Shown here piece by piece: positions 1-6,696 of a stretch of 17,070 nt of DNA; the stretch's first letter is position 1, and each line of letters opens with the position of its first letter. This stretch comes from Pelotomaculum sp. UBA5255. Its GTDB lineage: Bacteria; Bacillota; Desulfotomaculia; Desulfotomaculales; Pelotomaculaceae. The DNA is taken from assembly GCA_002408725.1 (NCBI GenBank), contig DHTR01000023.1:5143-22212 (forward strand), written 5' to 3'. Both the position numbers and the translations under genes were made by a program. The notes beneath the pieces were generated by a model. The model was not told the DNA's origin and made no database searches. It saw nothing but the letters and a program-made list of their open reading frames with translations.

Positions 1-759
1 TAAATCTTTTGTTGTGGTCATATTGGGATAGGACCGTAAAAGCCCGCGGGTATAGGGGTGGCGTGGCTCGGCCAGCAAATCCACGGTAGTGCCAAGCTCC
101 ATGATTCTGCCGCCGTAGAGGACGGCCATATGACTGGACAGGGCGGCGGCTGTGGAAATATCGTGGGTGATTACCAGGGAGGCCTTTTCTCTTGTGAGCT
201 TCCTGAGCACAGCGATGATCTCTGCTTTGGTCAGGGCATCAAGGGAGGCGGTTGGCTCGTCTAGGATTAATACGTCGGGATCATTGACCAGGGATAGTGC
301 AATCAGCGCCTTTTGTTTTTCACCCCCGCTTAACTGGTGGGGGTAGGCCCGGTGCCGCCGACTGTCCAGGCCTACCAAATCCAGGGTTTCGCGGGCTTTT
401 TCGGCGGCGGCGTGCTTGTCCTTCCGGCCGTGCACCAGGCTGGCTTCCATAACCTGAACCAGGATGGAATATAGTGGGTGGAGGGCGTCCTCAACGTTTT
501 GAAACACCATTGCGATTTCATTGCCGCGGATCCGCCGGTGCTCTTCTTCCTGGCAGGTTAGGATATTCTTGCCTTTAAAAAGAATCTCCCCCGTGCAGCG
601 CCCTCCCACCAAGCCCAAAATGGCGCGGCCAAGAGTGGTTTTGCCGGCGCCTGACTCGCCGATAATCGACAGGACATCCCCCTTTTTTAGGGTCAGGTGA
701 ATGTCTTTCAGAATCTGCAGGCCATTATAGGAGGCTCCCAGGTTCTTAATTTCCAGCAT
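1..759 (-). CDS. Peptide/nickel-type ABC transporter ATPase, first of the usual pair (partial)
   Basis: This is the cytoplasmic ATP-hydrolysing subunit of an Opp/Dpp/Nik-type importer. The frame stays open from an ATG at 759 to the left edge (253 codons), so the C-terminus is outside the window. Walker A GESGAGKTT is at residues 34-42, followed by a Q-loop (MVFQNVEDALHP), the signature LSGGEKQKA, Walker B VLILDEP and the H-loop LVITHD. Near the edge HPYTRGLL is the C-terminal motif characteristic of oligopeptide/dipeptide/nickel ATPases and is the main reason for this subfamily call. An AAGGAGG ribosome binding site lies inside the end of the upstream permease gene, and the two genes overlap by 14 bases, indicating translational coupling. 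A second ATPase (DppF/NikE type) would be expected just beyond the left edge. Substrate is not determined. Confidence 0.93.
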   Translation of the reverse strand, partial: MLEIKNLGASYNGLQILKDIHLTLKKGDVLSIIGESGAGKTTLGRAILGLVGGRCTGEILFKGKNILTCQEEEHRRIRGNEIAMVFQNVEDALHPLYSILVQVMEASLVHGRKDKHAAAEKARETLDLVGLDSRRHRAYPHQLSGGEKQKALIALSLVNDPDVLILDEPTASLDALTKAEIIAVLRKLTREKASLVITHDISTAAALSSHMAVLYGGRIMELGTTVDLLAEPRHPYTRGLLRSYPNMTTTKDL

Positions 760-1600
760 GGCTAACCTCCTTTCTCAGACGAGGGTTCAGAGCGCTTTCA
801 AGGGCAAACCCGGTGAACGTGAAGCCCATGATCGTGAGGGAAAGCGCAAAGCCGGTGGGCAGGAGCCACCATCTCCAGACATCCATGTAAACAAATTTCA
901 GGGCATGCTGCATCATCTTGCCCCAGCTAACGATAGTGGGATCACAGACACCCAGGAAGGAAAGGCCGGCCTCCATAAAAACAGCCCGCCGGGCGTCCTG
1001 GATCATGAGCGCAATTAAAAGGGGCCCCAAATCGGGAATGATGTGGCTGAACAGCAGGCGCCGCCGGCTTGCTCCGAAAGTGCGGGCGGCGTAAACAGGC
1101 ATCCGTTCTTTTAAAGAAAGGGTCTGGGCCCTGATCACCCTTGCCCCGCCGGGCCAGGAAAAGGCGGAAAGCAGGAAGACTAATAAAATTGTGTTTGGTC
1201 TTAAGTAAGCTGCGGCCAGAATAGCCACAATCACCGGTGGAATGATGATGAGGGCATCGACCAGCCGCATCAGCAGGCGGTCGTAGAGGCCACCCAGGAG
1301 AGCGGAAGAACAGCCGGCCAGCACGCTCAAGCAAAGAGAGAGCAGGGCGACTCCGCTACCGACAGCAAGTGACGTGCGGGCGCCATAAAGAAGATGTGTC
1401 CAGATGTCCTGCCCCACATCATTTGTCCCCAGCCAGTGCTGCGCCGAAGGAGCCGCAAAGGGGGCTCCCGTGTAAGCGGAGGGCTGGCAGGTTGTAAGCA
1501 GCGGCGCGAGGGCCGCTGTCGCTGCCATCAGAATGATAAGCCCCAGGCCAATCCGGCCGAGGCTGGTTGTATGGACTTCACGCCAGTAATTCACATGCAT
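746..1600 (-). CDS. Peptide/nickel-type ABC transporter permease (DppC/NikC-like)
   Basis: The 284-residue inner-membrane permease is the second of the two channel subunits. It starts with a short cytoplasmic N-terminus and a first membrane segment (about residues 18-36), followed by a periplasmic stretch containing HWLGTNDVGQDIW, which closely matches the HxLGTDxxGRDxx motif of DppC/OppC/NikC proteins. About five further hydrophobic segments follow. The cytoplasmic EAA-type loop that docks on the ATPase is visible around residues 165-195 (YAARTFGASRRRLLFSHIIP). The ATG at 1600 is preceded by GAGGG seven bases upstream. The gene overlaps permease B by 10 bases and the ATPase by 14, so it sits in a tight operon. 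The length is normal for the family. Confidence 0.92.
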   Translation of the reverse strand: MHVNYWREVHTTSLGRIGLGLIILMAATAALAPLLTTCQPSAYTGAPFAAPSAQHWLGTNDVGQDIWTHLLYGARTSLAVGSGVALLSLCLSVLAGCSSALLGGLYDRLLMRLVDALIIIPPVIVAILAAAYLRPNTILLVFLLSAFSWPGGARVIRAQTLSLKERMPVYAARTFGASRRRLLFSHIIPDLGPLLIALMIQDARRAVFMEAGLSFLGVCDPTIVSWGKMMQHALKFVYMDVWRWWLLPTGFALSLTIMGFTFTGFALESALNPRLRKEVSHAGN

Positions 1601-2577
1601 TGCGCGACCCTCGGATCAATTTTTGAGTAAAGGATATCCAAAAGGAGATTAATCGTCAAGACCACTATCGTAATGATCAGGAGGATTCCTGCCATGAGCG
1701 GGTAGTCCCGCGTTAAAAGGGAATTATACAGTAAGGAGCCCAATCCCGGATAAGAAAACACAATTTCGATAAACAGGGTCCCGGTAACCAGGTGGGCAAA
1801 TTGCAAACCGGCTGCGGTCACTACCGGCAGAAGGGTATTCCGGCCTGCGTGGCGGTACCGGACAGTCCGCTCCGGGCAGCCCTTGGCCCTTGCCGTCAAT
1901 ATAAACGCTTCGCCAAGGGTGGTAATCATGGCGCTGCGGGTCATCAGATAGGTAGCCGTGAGCCGGACCATAACCAGGGCGGTCAGCGGCAGCGCCAGGT
2001 GGTGCAGGATGTCAATAACCAGCATAAGTCCGCTGTGCCCGGCGTACGGTGTCAGTGCCCCGGAAAGGGGGGCCAGGCTCAGGAAGACGCCAAAGAAGAG
2101 CAGTAGTATAATGCCCACGAAGAAATCCGGAAACCCGCTAAAAAACATAATACCTCCAAGTAAACACTGGTCCAGTGCCCGGCCTCTTCTGGAACCGGAT
2201 TCGACCCCAAGGAAAAATCCGGACAAGGTGGATAAAAACGAAGCCAGTCCTGTTAGTAAAAGAGTCCAGGGGAGAAACCCGGAGATCACTTTTAGCACCG
2301 GGGCATTGTAAAAATAGGAGTAGCCCAGATCTCCCCGGCAGAGTGAAAACAGGTAGGCAGCATACTGTTCCCCCAGCGGGCGGTCCAGGGAAAACCGGCG
2401 GCAGAGCTCTTCCTGCAACTCCGGGGTCAGCACAAGAAGCGCCTCATTTCCATAAATAGCCTGAAGCGGATCGCCCGGCATCAAGCGGGGTATAATGAAG
2501 TTTATGGTTAGAATAATGAACAAGGCCACAGCGTAATTGACCGGTGAAGTTTTTTTAATCGTCTTGATCACGGGCAC
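1591..2577 (-). CDS. Peptide/nickel-type ABC transporter permease (DppB/NikB-like)
   Basis: This 328-residue membrane permease forms the import channel with the DppC/NikC-like subunit. It has a first transmembrane segment at about residues 14-30 ending in PRLMPGDPL, the typical DppB/NikB motif after helix 1. A large external loop and five more membrane segments follow. The EAA loop (GEAFILTARAKGCPERTVRYRH) lies near residues 220-245. The open frame begins with GTG at 2577. However, a second GTG two codons later (2571) has GGGG placed five bases upstream, a better fit, so the true start may be 2571. The gap to the binding-protein gene is about 40-50 bases. Family assignment is firm; the substrate is not. 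Confidence 0.92.
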   Translation of the reverse strand: MPVIKTIKKTSPVNYAVALFIILTINFIIPRLMPGDPLQAIYGNEALLVLTPELQEELCRRFSLDRPLGEQYAAYLFSLCRGDLGYSYFYNAPVLKVISGFLPWTLLLTGLASFLSTLSGFFLGVESGSRRGRALDQCLLGGIMFFSGFPDFFVGIILLLFFGVFLSLAPLSGALTPYAGHSGLMLVIDILHHLALPLTALVMVRLTATYLMTRSAMITTLGEAFILTARAKGCPERTVRYRHAGRNTLLPVVTAAGLQFAHLVTGTLFIEIVFSYPGLGSLLYNSLLTRDYPLMAGILLIITIVVLTINLLLDILYSKIDPRVAQCM

Positions 2578-2618
2578 CCCACGTAAAAATGAATATATAG
2601 ATCCCGGCAGTTCCGTTT

Positions 2619-4247
2619 TTAATTCAGAAAGGACATTTTATTTAGAGGTTGAGGCACCCCGCTCCCAATTCCCTGAGGGGTGAAATAAAGTGACACCCTG
2701 TCATCAGACAGATAATCCCAGGTTGGATAGTAGAGCGGCAGGCAGGGCATCTCCCGGGCATAGACCTCCTGAATACGGTTGACGAATTCCCTGCGCCTGT
2801 CCTGATCTGTTTCCTTCATTTGCTGCTCCAAAAGGAGGTTCAGCTCATCGCTCCGGTTAAACCTGGCGCTGATAAACGCCTTGCCGGAAATGACTTTGTT
2901 TAAGGTTTCAGGGTCGCCTCCCATTCCGCCGTGGCCGCTCAGGGCGAGGTCAAATTTCCACTCATTGACCAAGTTATCCAGGATCTTGGCTTCCAGGCTG
3001 CGTAAATTTATCTTGATCCCGGCAGTTTCCAGCATTTCCTTGACCATTTCGCCTTCGCGTTCACCCGGAAAGCCCGAGACGCCGGTGCCTCCGCCGCTGA
3101 TTAGAAGTTCAAGCTCCAGGGTCTGCCCGTCTTTCTTAAAACAACCGTCTTTCTTCTCGTAGCCAAGGCCGGCGAGTATTTCTGCGGCTTTGACGCAATC
3201 ATAAGGATATGCTGCGGCGGCCCGGGCGTTAAACCAGGAGTTGTCCGGTGGAACCAGACCCGGGCTGCCCTCGAGGCCGTGGCCCCGCTGACAGGTCGCT
3301 ACCAGCGCCCGGCGGTCGATGGCATAGGCCAGCGCCTGGCGGAATTCCACGCTGTCAAGGGGGGCTTTCTGGTGGTTAATCATCAGCTTGGCCACCCAGT
3401 CATGGCGGCCGGTTAGTTTTCTTAATCCTTCCTTCTTCAATTCACCCGCTATTTCAGGGGGAACCTGGGCTACATTGACCTGCTTTTGCCGTAAAGCAGC
3501 GGCCGCCATTTCGTTTCTGACCTTGACAAATTTCAACCGGCTGATTTTTGGCGTTCCCTGGTAGTATTGGCTGTAGGCTTCATACAGGTAGGTTCCCTGT
3601 TCTTTGCTGTAGTCCTTCAGCTTGAAGGGCCCGGTTCCAATCAGGGCTTCTTTTTGCAAGAACTGCCTGGGTTCCTGGATATCCTTCCAGATATGCTCGG
3701 GCAGGATTGGCGCCGTTCCTGCAATATGTTCCAGAAACGGGGCGTAGGGCCTGTTTAGATACAGCTTGACTGTGAAATCGTCAACGGCTTCGGCTTTTTT
3801 GACAACACCCAGGTTAACCCATTCGTAAGAATGTGCTTTCATGTAGTCCATACTGAATACAACATCTTTTGCTGTGAATGGATGGCCGTCATGCCAGGTG
3901 GCCTGGTCCTGCAGCAAAAATAAATAAGCATTTTCGTCTTTCAAGAATTCCCAACTTTTGGCCAGCGCCGGTATGTATCCCTGGTTGTCTTTCCAGATCA
4001 GGGTATCGAAAATAAAACTCATCCTGACGTAACCCGGACCCCGGGAATAATGGGCAAAAGGAGAGGGGAAGCCCCAGTCTCCGGCAGGGTCGGCTATCGT
4101 ATAGATTGGATCTTGTAACCCGGCAGGCCGGTCCCCTTTCTTTGCTGTGTTGCAGCCTGTCGCGGCAAGAACCAGCAGCGCCAGGGCCAATAGACTTATG
4201 GCAAATAGACCTATAGGTGTCGATGGCTTCGAAAAGAGTGTTCGCAT
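2619..4247 (-). CDS. Extracellular substrate-binding lipoprotein, family 5 (peptide/nickel type)
   Basis: The 542-residue binding protein should capture the substrate outside the membrane and deliver it to the adjacent permeases. Residues 1-31 form a lipoprotein signal peptide: a basic start, a long hydrophobic core, then LAATGC with the lipidated cysteine at residue 32. The mature part matches the SBP_bac_5 fold: LAKSWEFLKD, ATWHDGHPFTAKDVVFS (the family's WHDGxPxTAxDVxFS signature), GTGPFKL, and FRQALAYAIDR in the second lobe. Length is typical. It is the first gene of the importer operon, with an AAGGAAGG ribosome binding site. Nickel, peptides or another chelate are all possible; no residue I can see decides this. 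The 5' leader is unusual and is described separately. Confidence 0.92.
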   Translation of the reverse strand: MRTLFSKPSTPIGLFAISLLALALLVLAATGCNTAKKGDRPAGLQDPIYTIADPAGDWGFPSPFAHYSRGPGYVRMSFIFDTLIWKDNQGYIPALAKSWEFLKDENAYLFLLQDQATWHDGHPFTAKDVVFSMDYMKAHSYEWVNLGVVKKAEAVDDFTVKLYLNRPYAPFLEHIAGTAPILPEHIWKDIQEPRQFLQKEALIGTGPFKLKDYSKEQGTYLYEAYSQYYQGTPKISRLKFVKVRNEMAAAALRQKQVNVAQVPPEIAGELKKEGLRKLTGRHDWVAKLMINHQKAPLDSVEFRQALAYAIDRRALVATCQRGHGLEGSPGLVPPDNSWFNARAAAAYPYDCVKAAEILAGLGYEKKDGCFKKDGQTLELELLISGGGTGVSGFPGEREGEMVKEMLETAGIKINLRSLEAKILDNLVNEWKFDLALSGHGGMGGDPETLNKVISGKAFISARFNRSDELNLLLEQQMKETDQDRRREFVNRIQEVYAREMPCLPLYYPTWDYLSDDRVSLYFTPQGIGSGVPQPLNKMSFLN

Positions 4248-4261
4248 TAAATCTTTCCTTC

Positions 4262-4320
4262 CTTAAAAAATAAAAACCACGAACCTTACCCTGATTATTC
4301 AGGTATAACCTCCGTGGTTT
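4262..4320 (-). terminator. Hairpin plus U-tract in the leader of the peptide/nickel-type importer operon
   Basis: Read on the minus strand, AAACCACG (4320-4313) pairs with CGUGGUUU (4281-4274). The apex stem CCUGA/UCAGG closes an AUAA loop, and the middle can pair through several G-U wobbles that exist only in the minus-strand RNA. The hairpin runs directly into a UUUUUAUUUUUU tract. This is the architecture of an intrinsic terminator, yet it lies between a good promoter and the first gene, about 25 bases before the ATG. It may be an attenuator, or the end of a decayed upstream transcription unit. Confidence 0.6.
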
Positions 4321-4404
4321 CTTTCGTATTATTAAAATATACTAGCGGCCTGTTGCCTAATGATTCCAGGTGGAACAGCTACAACTGTCCGTTAACTAAC
4401 TTAA

Positions 4405-4433
4405 ATTTTACATCCATTCCTACTGTCTGTCAA
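4405..4433 (-). promoter_or_regulatory. Probable sigma-A promoter for the peptide/nickel-type importer operon
   Basis: On the minus strand TTGACA (4433-4428) and TAAAAT (4410-4405) are separated by exactly 17 bases. The -35 is perfect and the -10 matches five of six positions. Transcription would begin near 4398 and give a leader of about 150 bases before the binding-protein ATG. The leader includes local inverted repeats (TTCC/GGAA near 4367-4378) and the hairpin at 4274-4320. Confidence 0.6.
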
Positions 4434-4575
4434 TTAAAATGGCTATTTTGCCCTCAGACAAATCCACCGGTAAAAGCTGGGGAAACGACATTCTAGTGAG
4501 ACAAGGACAATACGGCTATTAAGCAGATGCAGGAGATTTGAGATGTTGGTTCATCATTGAAAGATGTTTTTAGAA
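4434..4575. other. Non-coding stretch downstream of the sirtuin operon
   Basis: With the leader at 4248-4433, this makes a 328-base gap without a convincing gene. Beyond the promoter and hairpin listed separately, I see only short open stretches in several frames on the minus strand (fragments such as MSFPQLLPVDL and LGNRPLVYFNN), interrupted by a frameshift and a stop. They could be a decayed small gene or chance. No clear terminator for the sirtuin operon is visible here. Confidence 0.4.
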
Positions 4576-5058
4576 TTATGATGGACTTACCACTGAAGAC
4601 ATATGCCCGCACCATTCTGCTGTCTCACGAAACACGTCCAGCAGCAAAAAGCGGTACGTGGAATCGGCGACTGCTTTGATCTCTTCCGTTCGGGTAAGCG
4701 GACCGCCGAAGCGGTAGGCCTCCCAGACGGGTTCCGCAATCTTTCCCTCAAGGGTACTGCCGATGGTAAAAATCAGCCCGGACTCTCCGGTAAACCATTG
4801 CCGGTTATAGATAGCGGAGAGGGCATCCGGAAAAAGGATTTCATGCTCGCTAAGAAAGATGAACATTCTGGGAAACAGGAGTTTTAGCGCATCCCATTCA
4901 GGCTGACCCCAATCCGGCAAATGTCGCCGGATCGCAAGGTCGGGCCGTTGTATGGGTTCTTGCTTGTTTTTTGGATCCGTGAACTGAAAACCGGCTTCTT
5001 CCCAGGCTTTCCGGTCCTGTTCGAGGCAGCCGGGGGCATCCAGAATAAAGCTTCGCAA
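4576..5058 (-). CDS. Unrecognised 160-residue protein downstream of a sirtuin
   Basis: I do not recognise the family. The protein is soluble-looking, with no signal peptide or membrane segment. It has many aromatic residues (eight tryptophans, including EAGFQFTDP, LPDWGQPEWDALK and NRQWFTGESG), and a central hydrophobic helix candidate LKLLFPRMFIFLSEHEILFP. The start is a TTG at 5058, chosen because GGGGTGA sits six bases upstream; there is no in-frame ATG nearby. It follows the sirtuin by 35 bases on the same strand, so co-transcription is likely. A role as substrate, partner or regulator of the sirtuin is possible but is only inferred from position. Composition resembles the neighbouring genes, so recent transfer is not suggested. 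Confidence 0.72.
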   Translation of the reverse strand: MRSFILDAPGCLEQDRKAWEEAGFQFTDPKNKQEPIQRPDLAIRRHLPDWGQPEWDALKLLFPRMFIFLSEHEILFPDALSAIYNRQWFTGESGLIFTIGSTLEGKIAEPVWEAYRFGGPLTRTEEIKAVADSTYRFLLLDVFRETAEWCGHMSSVVSPS

Positions 5059-5093
5059 AGCGCGTCACCCCGTTTCCTGAGTTCGTTAGCTAA

Positions 5094-5924
5094 TTATTCT
5101 TTCATAAAGGCGTCTATACCTCGAAGTCCGTCCAGTGCAGTACAGGCGAAGGAGAAATGTGGGTTGGCAATAAAGGGCTCGCGGGGGTTGATCCGGATCA
5201 CCGTGGCGCGGTACCGTTTGCCCAACCGCTCACTAAGCCTGCGTATTGTGGGAACAGCTGTCCCGGCCCCTATTTCGATCACGACAAGGGGGTTTTGGCG
5301 GTGGAGCTTCAGGAATGCGCCGAAGTTTTCTTCCTGGTGCGCAGAACGGCCGTCATTCCAGAAATAATCCCCGAACATGAGAATGTTGGGACGGGAAACC
5401 GCGCCGCAGTGGGGGCACCTGGGGATATGTCCGGCCCGCATGTTTTCCAGGTCGACCGGCACGGCTTCGTTACTGGACCAGATGTCCGCAGAGCATGGTC
5501 TAGTACATTGAAGGTGCCGGATGGAGCCGTGTACCTCATAGATGTTTTCTTCCGCAAAGCCCGCCTTCAGGAAATGGCCGTCTACATTTGATGTGACGAT
5601 AAAATAATCCAGGTTGTTTTGCTGAATCCACTGCAGCAGCAGGTAAAATCCTTGATGGGGAGAGGTGCTGCTGTACAGGTCGGCACGGTGTCCGTAGAAA
5701 CCCCAGCCAAAGGCCGGGTCCTGGACAAAGTGGGCAGGGTTGGCGGCCTCGACAAAGTTGATGCCGAGACGCTCGTAGATCGGGTAGGCTGTCCAGAACC
5801 CCTTGCTGCCCCGAAAATCGGGGAGTCCCGAATCGACCCCCATTCCAGCTCCCGCGGTAATGACCAGGGCCCGGGAGCTTTTTACGGCTTCGGCGGCTTT
5901 TTTATAAGTCATTTGCAGGTTCAT
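5094..5924 (-). CDS. Sir2-family (sirtuin) NAD-dependent protein deacylase
   Basis: Sirtuins remove acyl groups from lysines using NAD+, yielding nicotinamide and O-acyl-ADP-ribose. This 276-residue cytoplasmic protein has the Rossmann NAD loop GAGMGVDSGLPDFRG (25-39), the TSNVDGHFLKAG segment (111-122, equivalent to the usual TQNID) and the catalytic His132 in EVHGS. Four structural-zinc cysteines are visible: C140 and C144 (CxxxC rather than the usual CxxC), and C170 and C173. RPNILMFGD and EIGAGTAVP (in place of the usual GTS) complete the nucleotide site. The variant motifs suggest a particular bacterial sirtuin subgroup rather than CobB proper. The ATG has AGGAG seven bases upstream. It is the first gene of a probable two-gene unit with the 160-residue protein. 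Targets cannot be read from sequence. Confidence 0.93.
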   Translation of the reverse strand: MNLQMTYKKAAEAVKSSRALVITAGAGMGVDSGLPDFRGSKGFWTAYPIYERLGINFVEAANPAHFVQDPAFGWGFYGHRADLYSSTSPHQGFYLLLQWIQQNNLDYFIVTSNVDGHFLKAGFAEENIYEVHGSIRHLQCTRPCSADIWSSNEAVPVDLENMRAGHIPRCPHCGAVSRPNILMFGDYFWNDGRSAHQEENFGAFLKLHRQNPLVVIEIGAGTAVPTIRRLSERLGKRYRATVIRINPREPFIANPHFSFACTALDGLRGIDAFMKE

Positions 5925-5977
5925 TTATTCACTCCTGTAAACATCTGGTGATGGGCGCTTTTAGTAGGCCCAGATTA

Positions 5978-6006
5978 ATAATACCTTTACTTCACATTAA
6001 TTACAA
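5978..6006 (-). promoter_or_regulatory. Probable promoter of the sirtuin operon
   Basis: On the minus strand TTGTAA (6006-6001) and TATTAT (5983-5978) are separated by 17 bases. This lies about 54 bases before the sirtuin ATG and diverges from the zinc-ribbon promoter at 6079. Confidence 0.5.
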
Positions 6007-6078
6007 GAACCGGTATTCCCTGGGTTGAAAAATTTTTAACTTAAGAAATTGGCATATATTTTAAAGGGCTTGTAAAGG

Positions 6079-6087
6079 TGATATAAT
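6079..6087 (+). promoter_or_regulatory. Extended -10 promoter of the zinc-ribbon gene
   Basis: TGATATAAT is a full extended -10 element. There is no good -35 at the normal distance, which is common for extended -10 promoters. Transcription would start near 6094, giving an approximately 80-base leader that contains the hairpin at 6110-6172. Confidence 0.55.
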
Positions 6088-6109
6088 AATAACGCCTGCA
6101 ATAGATCGA

Positions 6110-6172
6110 TAGACATCTCCTGACCAGGGTTGAAATTCGTCCATGCAGAGCATACAAGAAAGGAGATGTCTA
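6110..6172 (+). promoter_or_regulatory. Shine-Dalgarno-sequestering inverted repeat in the zinc-ribbon gene leader
   Basis: TAGACATCTCCT at 6110-6121 is the exact reverse complement of AGGAGATGTCTA at 6161-6172, with 39 bases between. The right arm contains the entire ribosome binding site and ends one base before the ATG at 6174. In the RNA a 12-bp uninterrupted helix would hide the site. A small ATGC-aga-GCAT hairpin can form within the loop. The two arms are seen directly; control of translation is inferred. Confidence 0.7.
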
Positions 6173-6173
6173 G

Positions 6174-6488
6174 ATGTTTACGGGCAAGTACTTACAATGT
6201 AGAGACTGTGGACAGGAATTTGAATTTACAGCAGGTGAACAGCAATTCTTTGCTGAAAAGGGCTTTACGAATGAACCTTCAAGGTGCCCTTCCTGCAGGA
6301 GCGCGCGCAAGAACAGCCGCAATCGTGATCAGGGTTTTGCCGGCTCCGGGTATCGCCAAAACCGGCAAATGTACGAGACCACATGCGACGGTTGCGGTCA
6401 GATAGCAAGAGTTCCGTTCCAGCCGGACGGCTCCAAGCCTGTGTACTGCAGCGACTGCTTCCGCAATAACCGGCAAGCGCAGCAGTAG
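6174..6488 (+). CDS. Two-module zinc-ribbon protein (zf-trcl type)
   Basis: This is a 104-residue, probably cytoplasmic protein with four CxxC pairs. The first module (residues 1-46) has C9/C12 and C38/C41 around a conserved core FEFTAGEQQFFAEKGF and NEPSRC, the hallmark of the 'probable zinc-binding domain' (zf-trcl) proteins common in Firmicutes and some other bacteria. A basic glycine/arginine/asparagine linker (46-65) follows. The second ribbon has C71/C74 and C92/C95, with the text IARVPFQPDGSKPVYCSDCF. Such proteins are thought to bind nucleic acid or ribosomal components, but no biochemical role is established to my knowledge. It is monocistronic: its own extended -10 promoter, a leader with a sequestered ribosome binding site, and a terminator 22 bases after the stop. 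Confidence 0.9.
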   Translation: MFTGKYLQCRDCGQEFEFTAGEQQFFAEKGFTNEPSRCPSCRSARKNSRNRDQGFAGSGYRQNRQMYETTCDGCGQIARVPFQPDGSKPVYCSDCFRNNRQAQQ

Positions 6489-6508
6489 GAAATAAATAAG
6501 AGAAATAA

Positions 6509-6540
6509 AAAAAAGAGCTGTCAAAACAGCTCTTTTTTGG
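6509..6540 (+). terminator. Intrinsic terminator after the zinc-ribbon gene
   Basis: AAAAGAGCTGT (6511-6521) pairs with ACAGCTCTTTT (6526-6536) around a CAAA loop, continuing into a T-run. The A-rich 5' side means it could also work on the minus strand, for the importer operon that ends at 6697, although 150 bases separate them. Confidence 0.9.
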
Positions 6541-6696
6541 TTTGCCCGGTATGTTTGCCGTGTTTTTGATGATTTTACAGCAATTACATTGGAACGGGGA
6601 GAGTGGCTGTAAGATAGTGTAAACTCTCTTTCTTTGATGAAGTGGCTATGGTGTACGGACGTTTTTGTTAACGGACCCCGGGCCAAGGGTGCGGCC

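Noticed and set aside
4274..4398. Nickel/cobalt (NiCo) riboswitch before the importer
   Set aside because: The leader contains GGACAGTT and GGCAACAG, strings that recall NiCo junctions, but they occur in the opposite order to the one I remember and I cannot draw the four-way junction. A covariance-model search would decide.
4314..4496. 60-residue plus-strand open frame
   Set aside because: It starts inside the hairpin, has no ribosome binding site and matches nothing I know; it overlaps a good minus-strand promoter.
5157..5591. 144-residue plus-strand open frame inside the sirtuin
   Set aside because: It is antisense to conserved catalytic motifs of the sirtuin and has no recognisable domain.
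6110..6172. Inverted repeat as the ends of a small mobile element
   Set aside because: The arms are only 51 bases apart from start to start, no target duplication is visible, and the exact overlap with the ribosome binding site is better explained as RNA structure.
6279..6686. 135-residue minus-strand open frame across the zinc-ribbon gene
   Set aside because: It runs antisense through a well-supported gene and its terminator, has no ribosome binding site, and its sequence looks like an antisense shadow.
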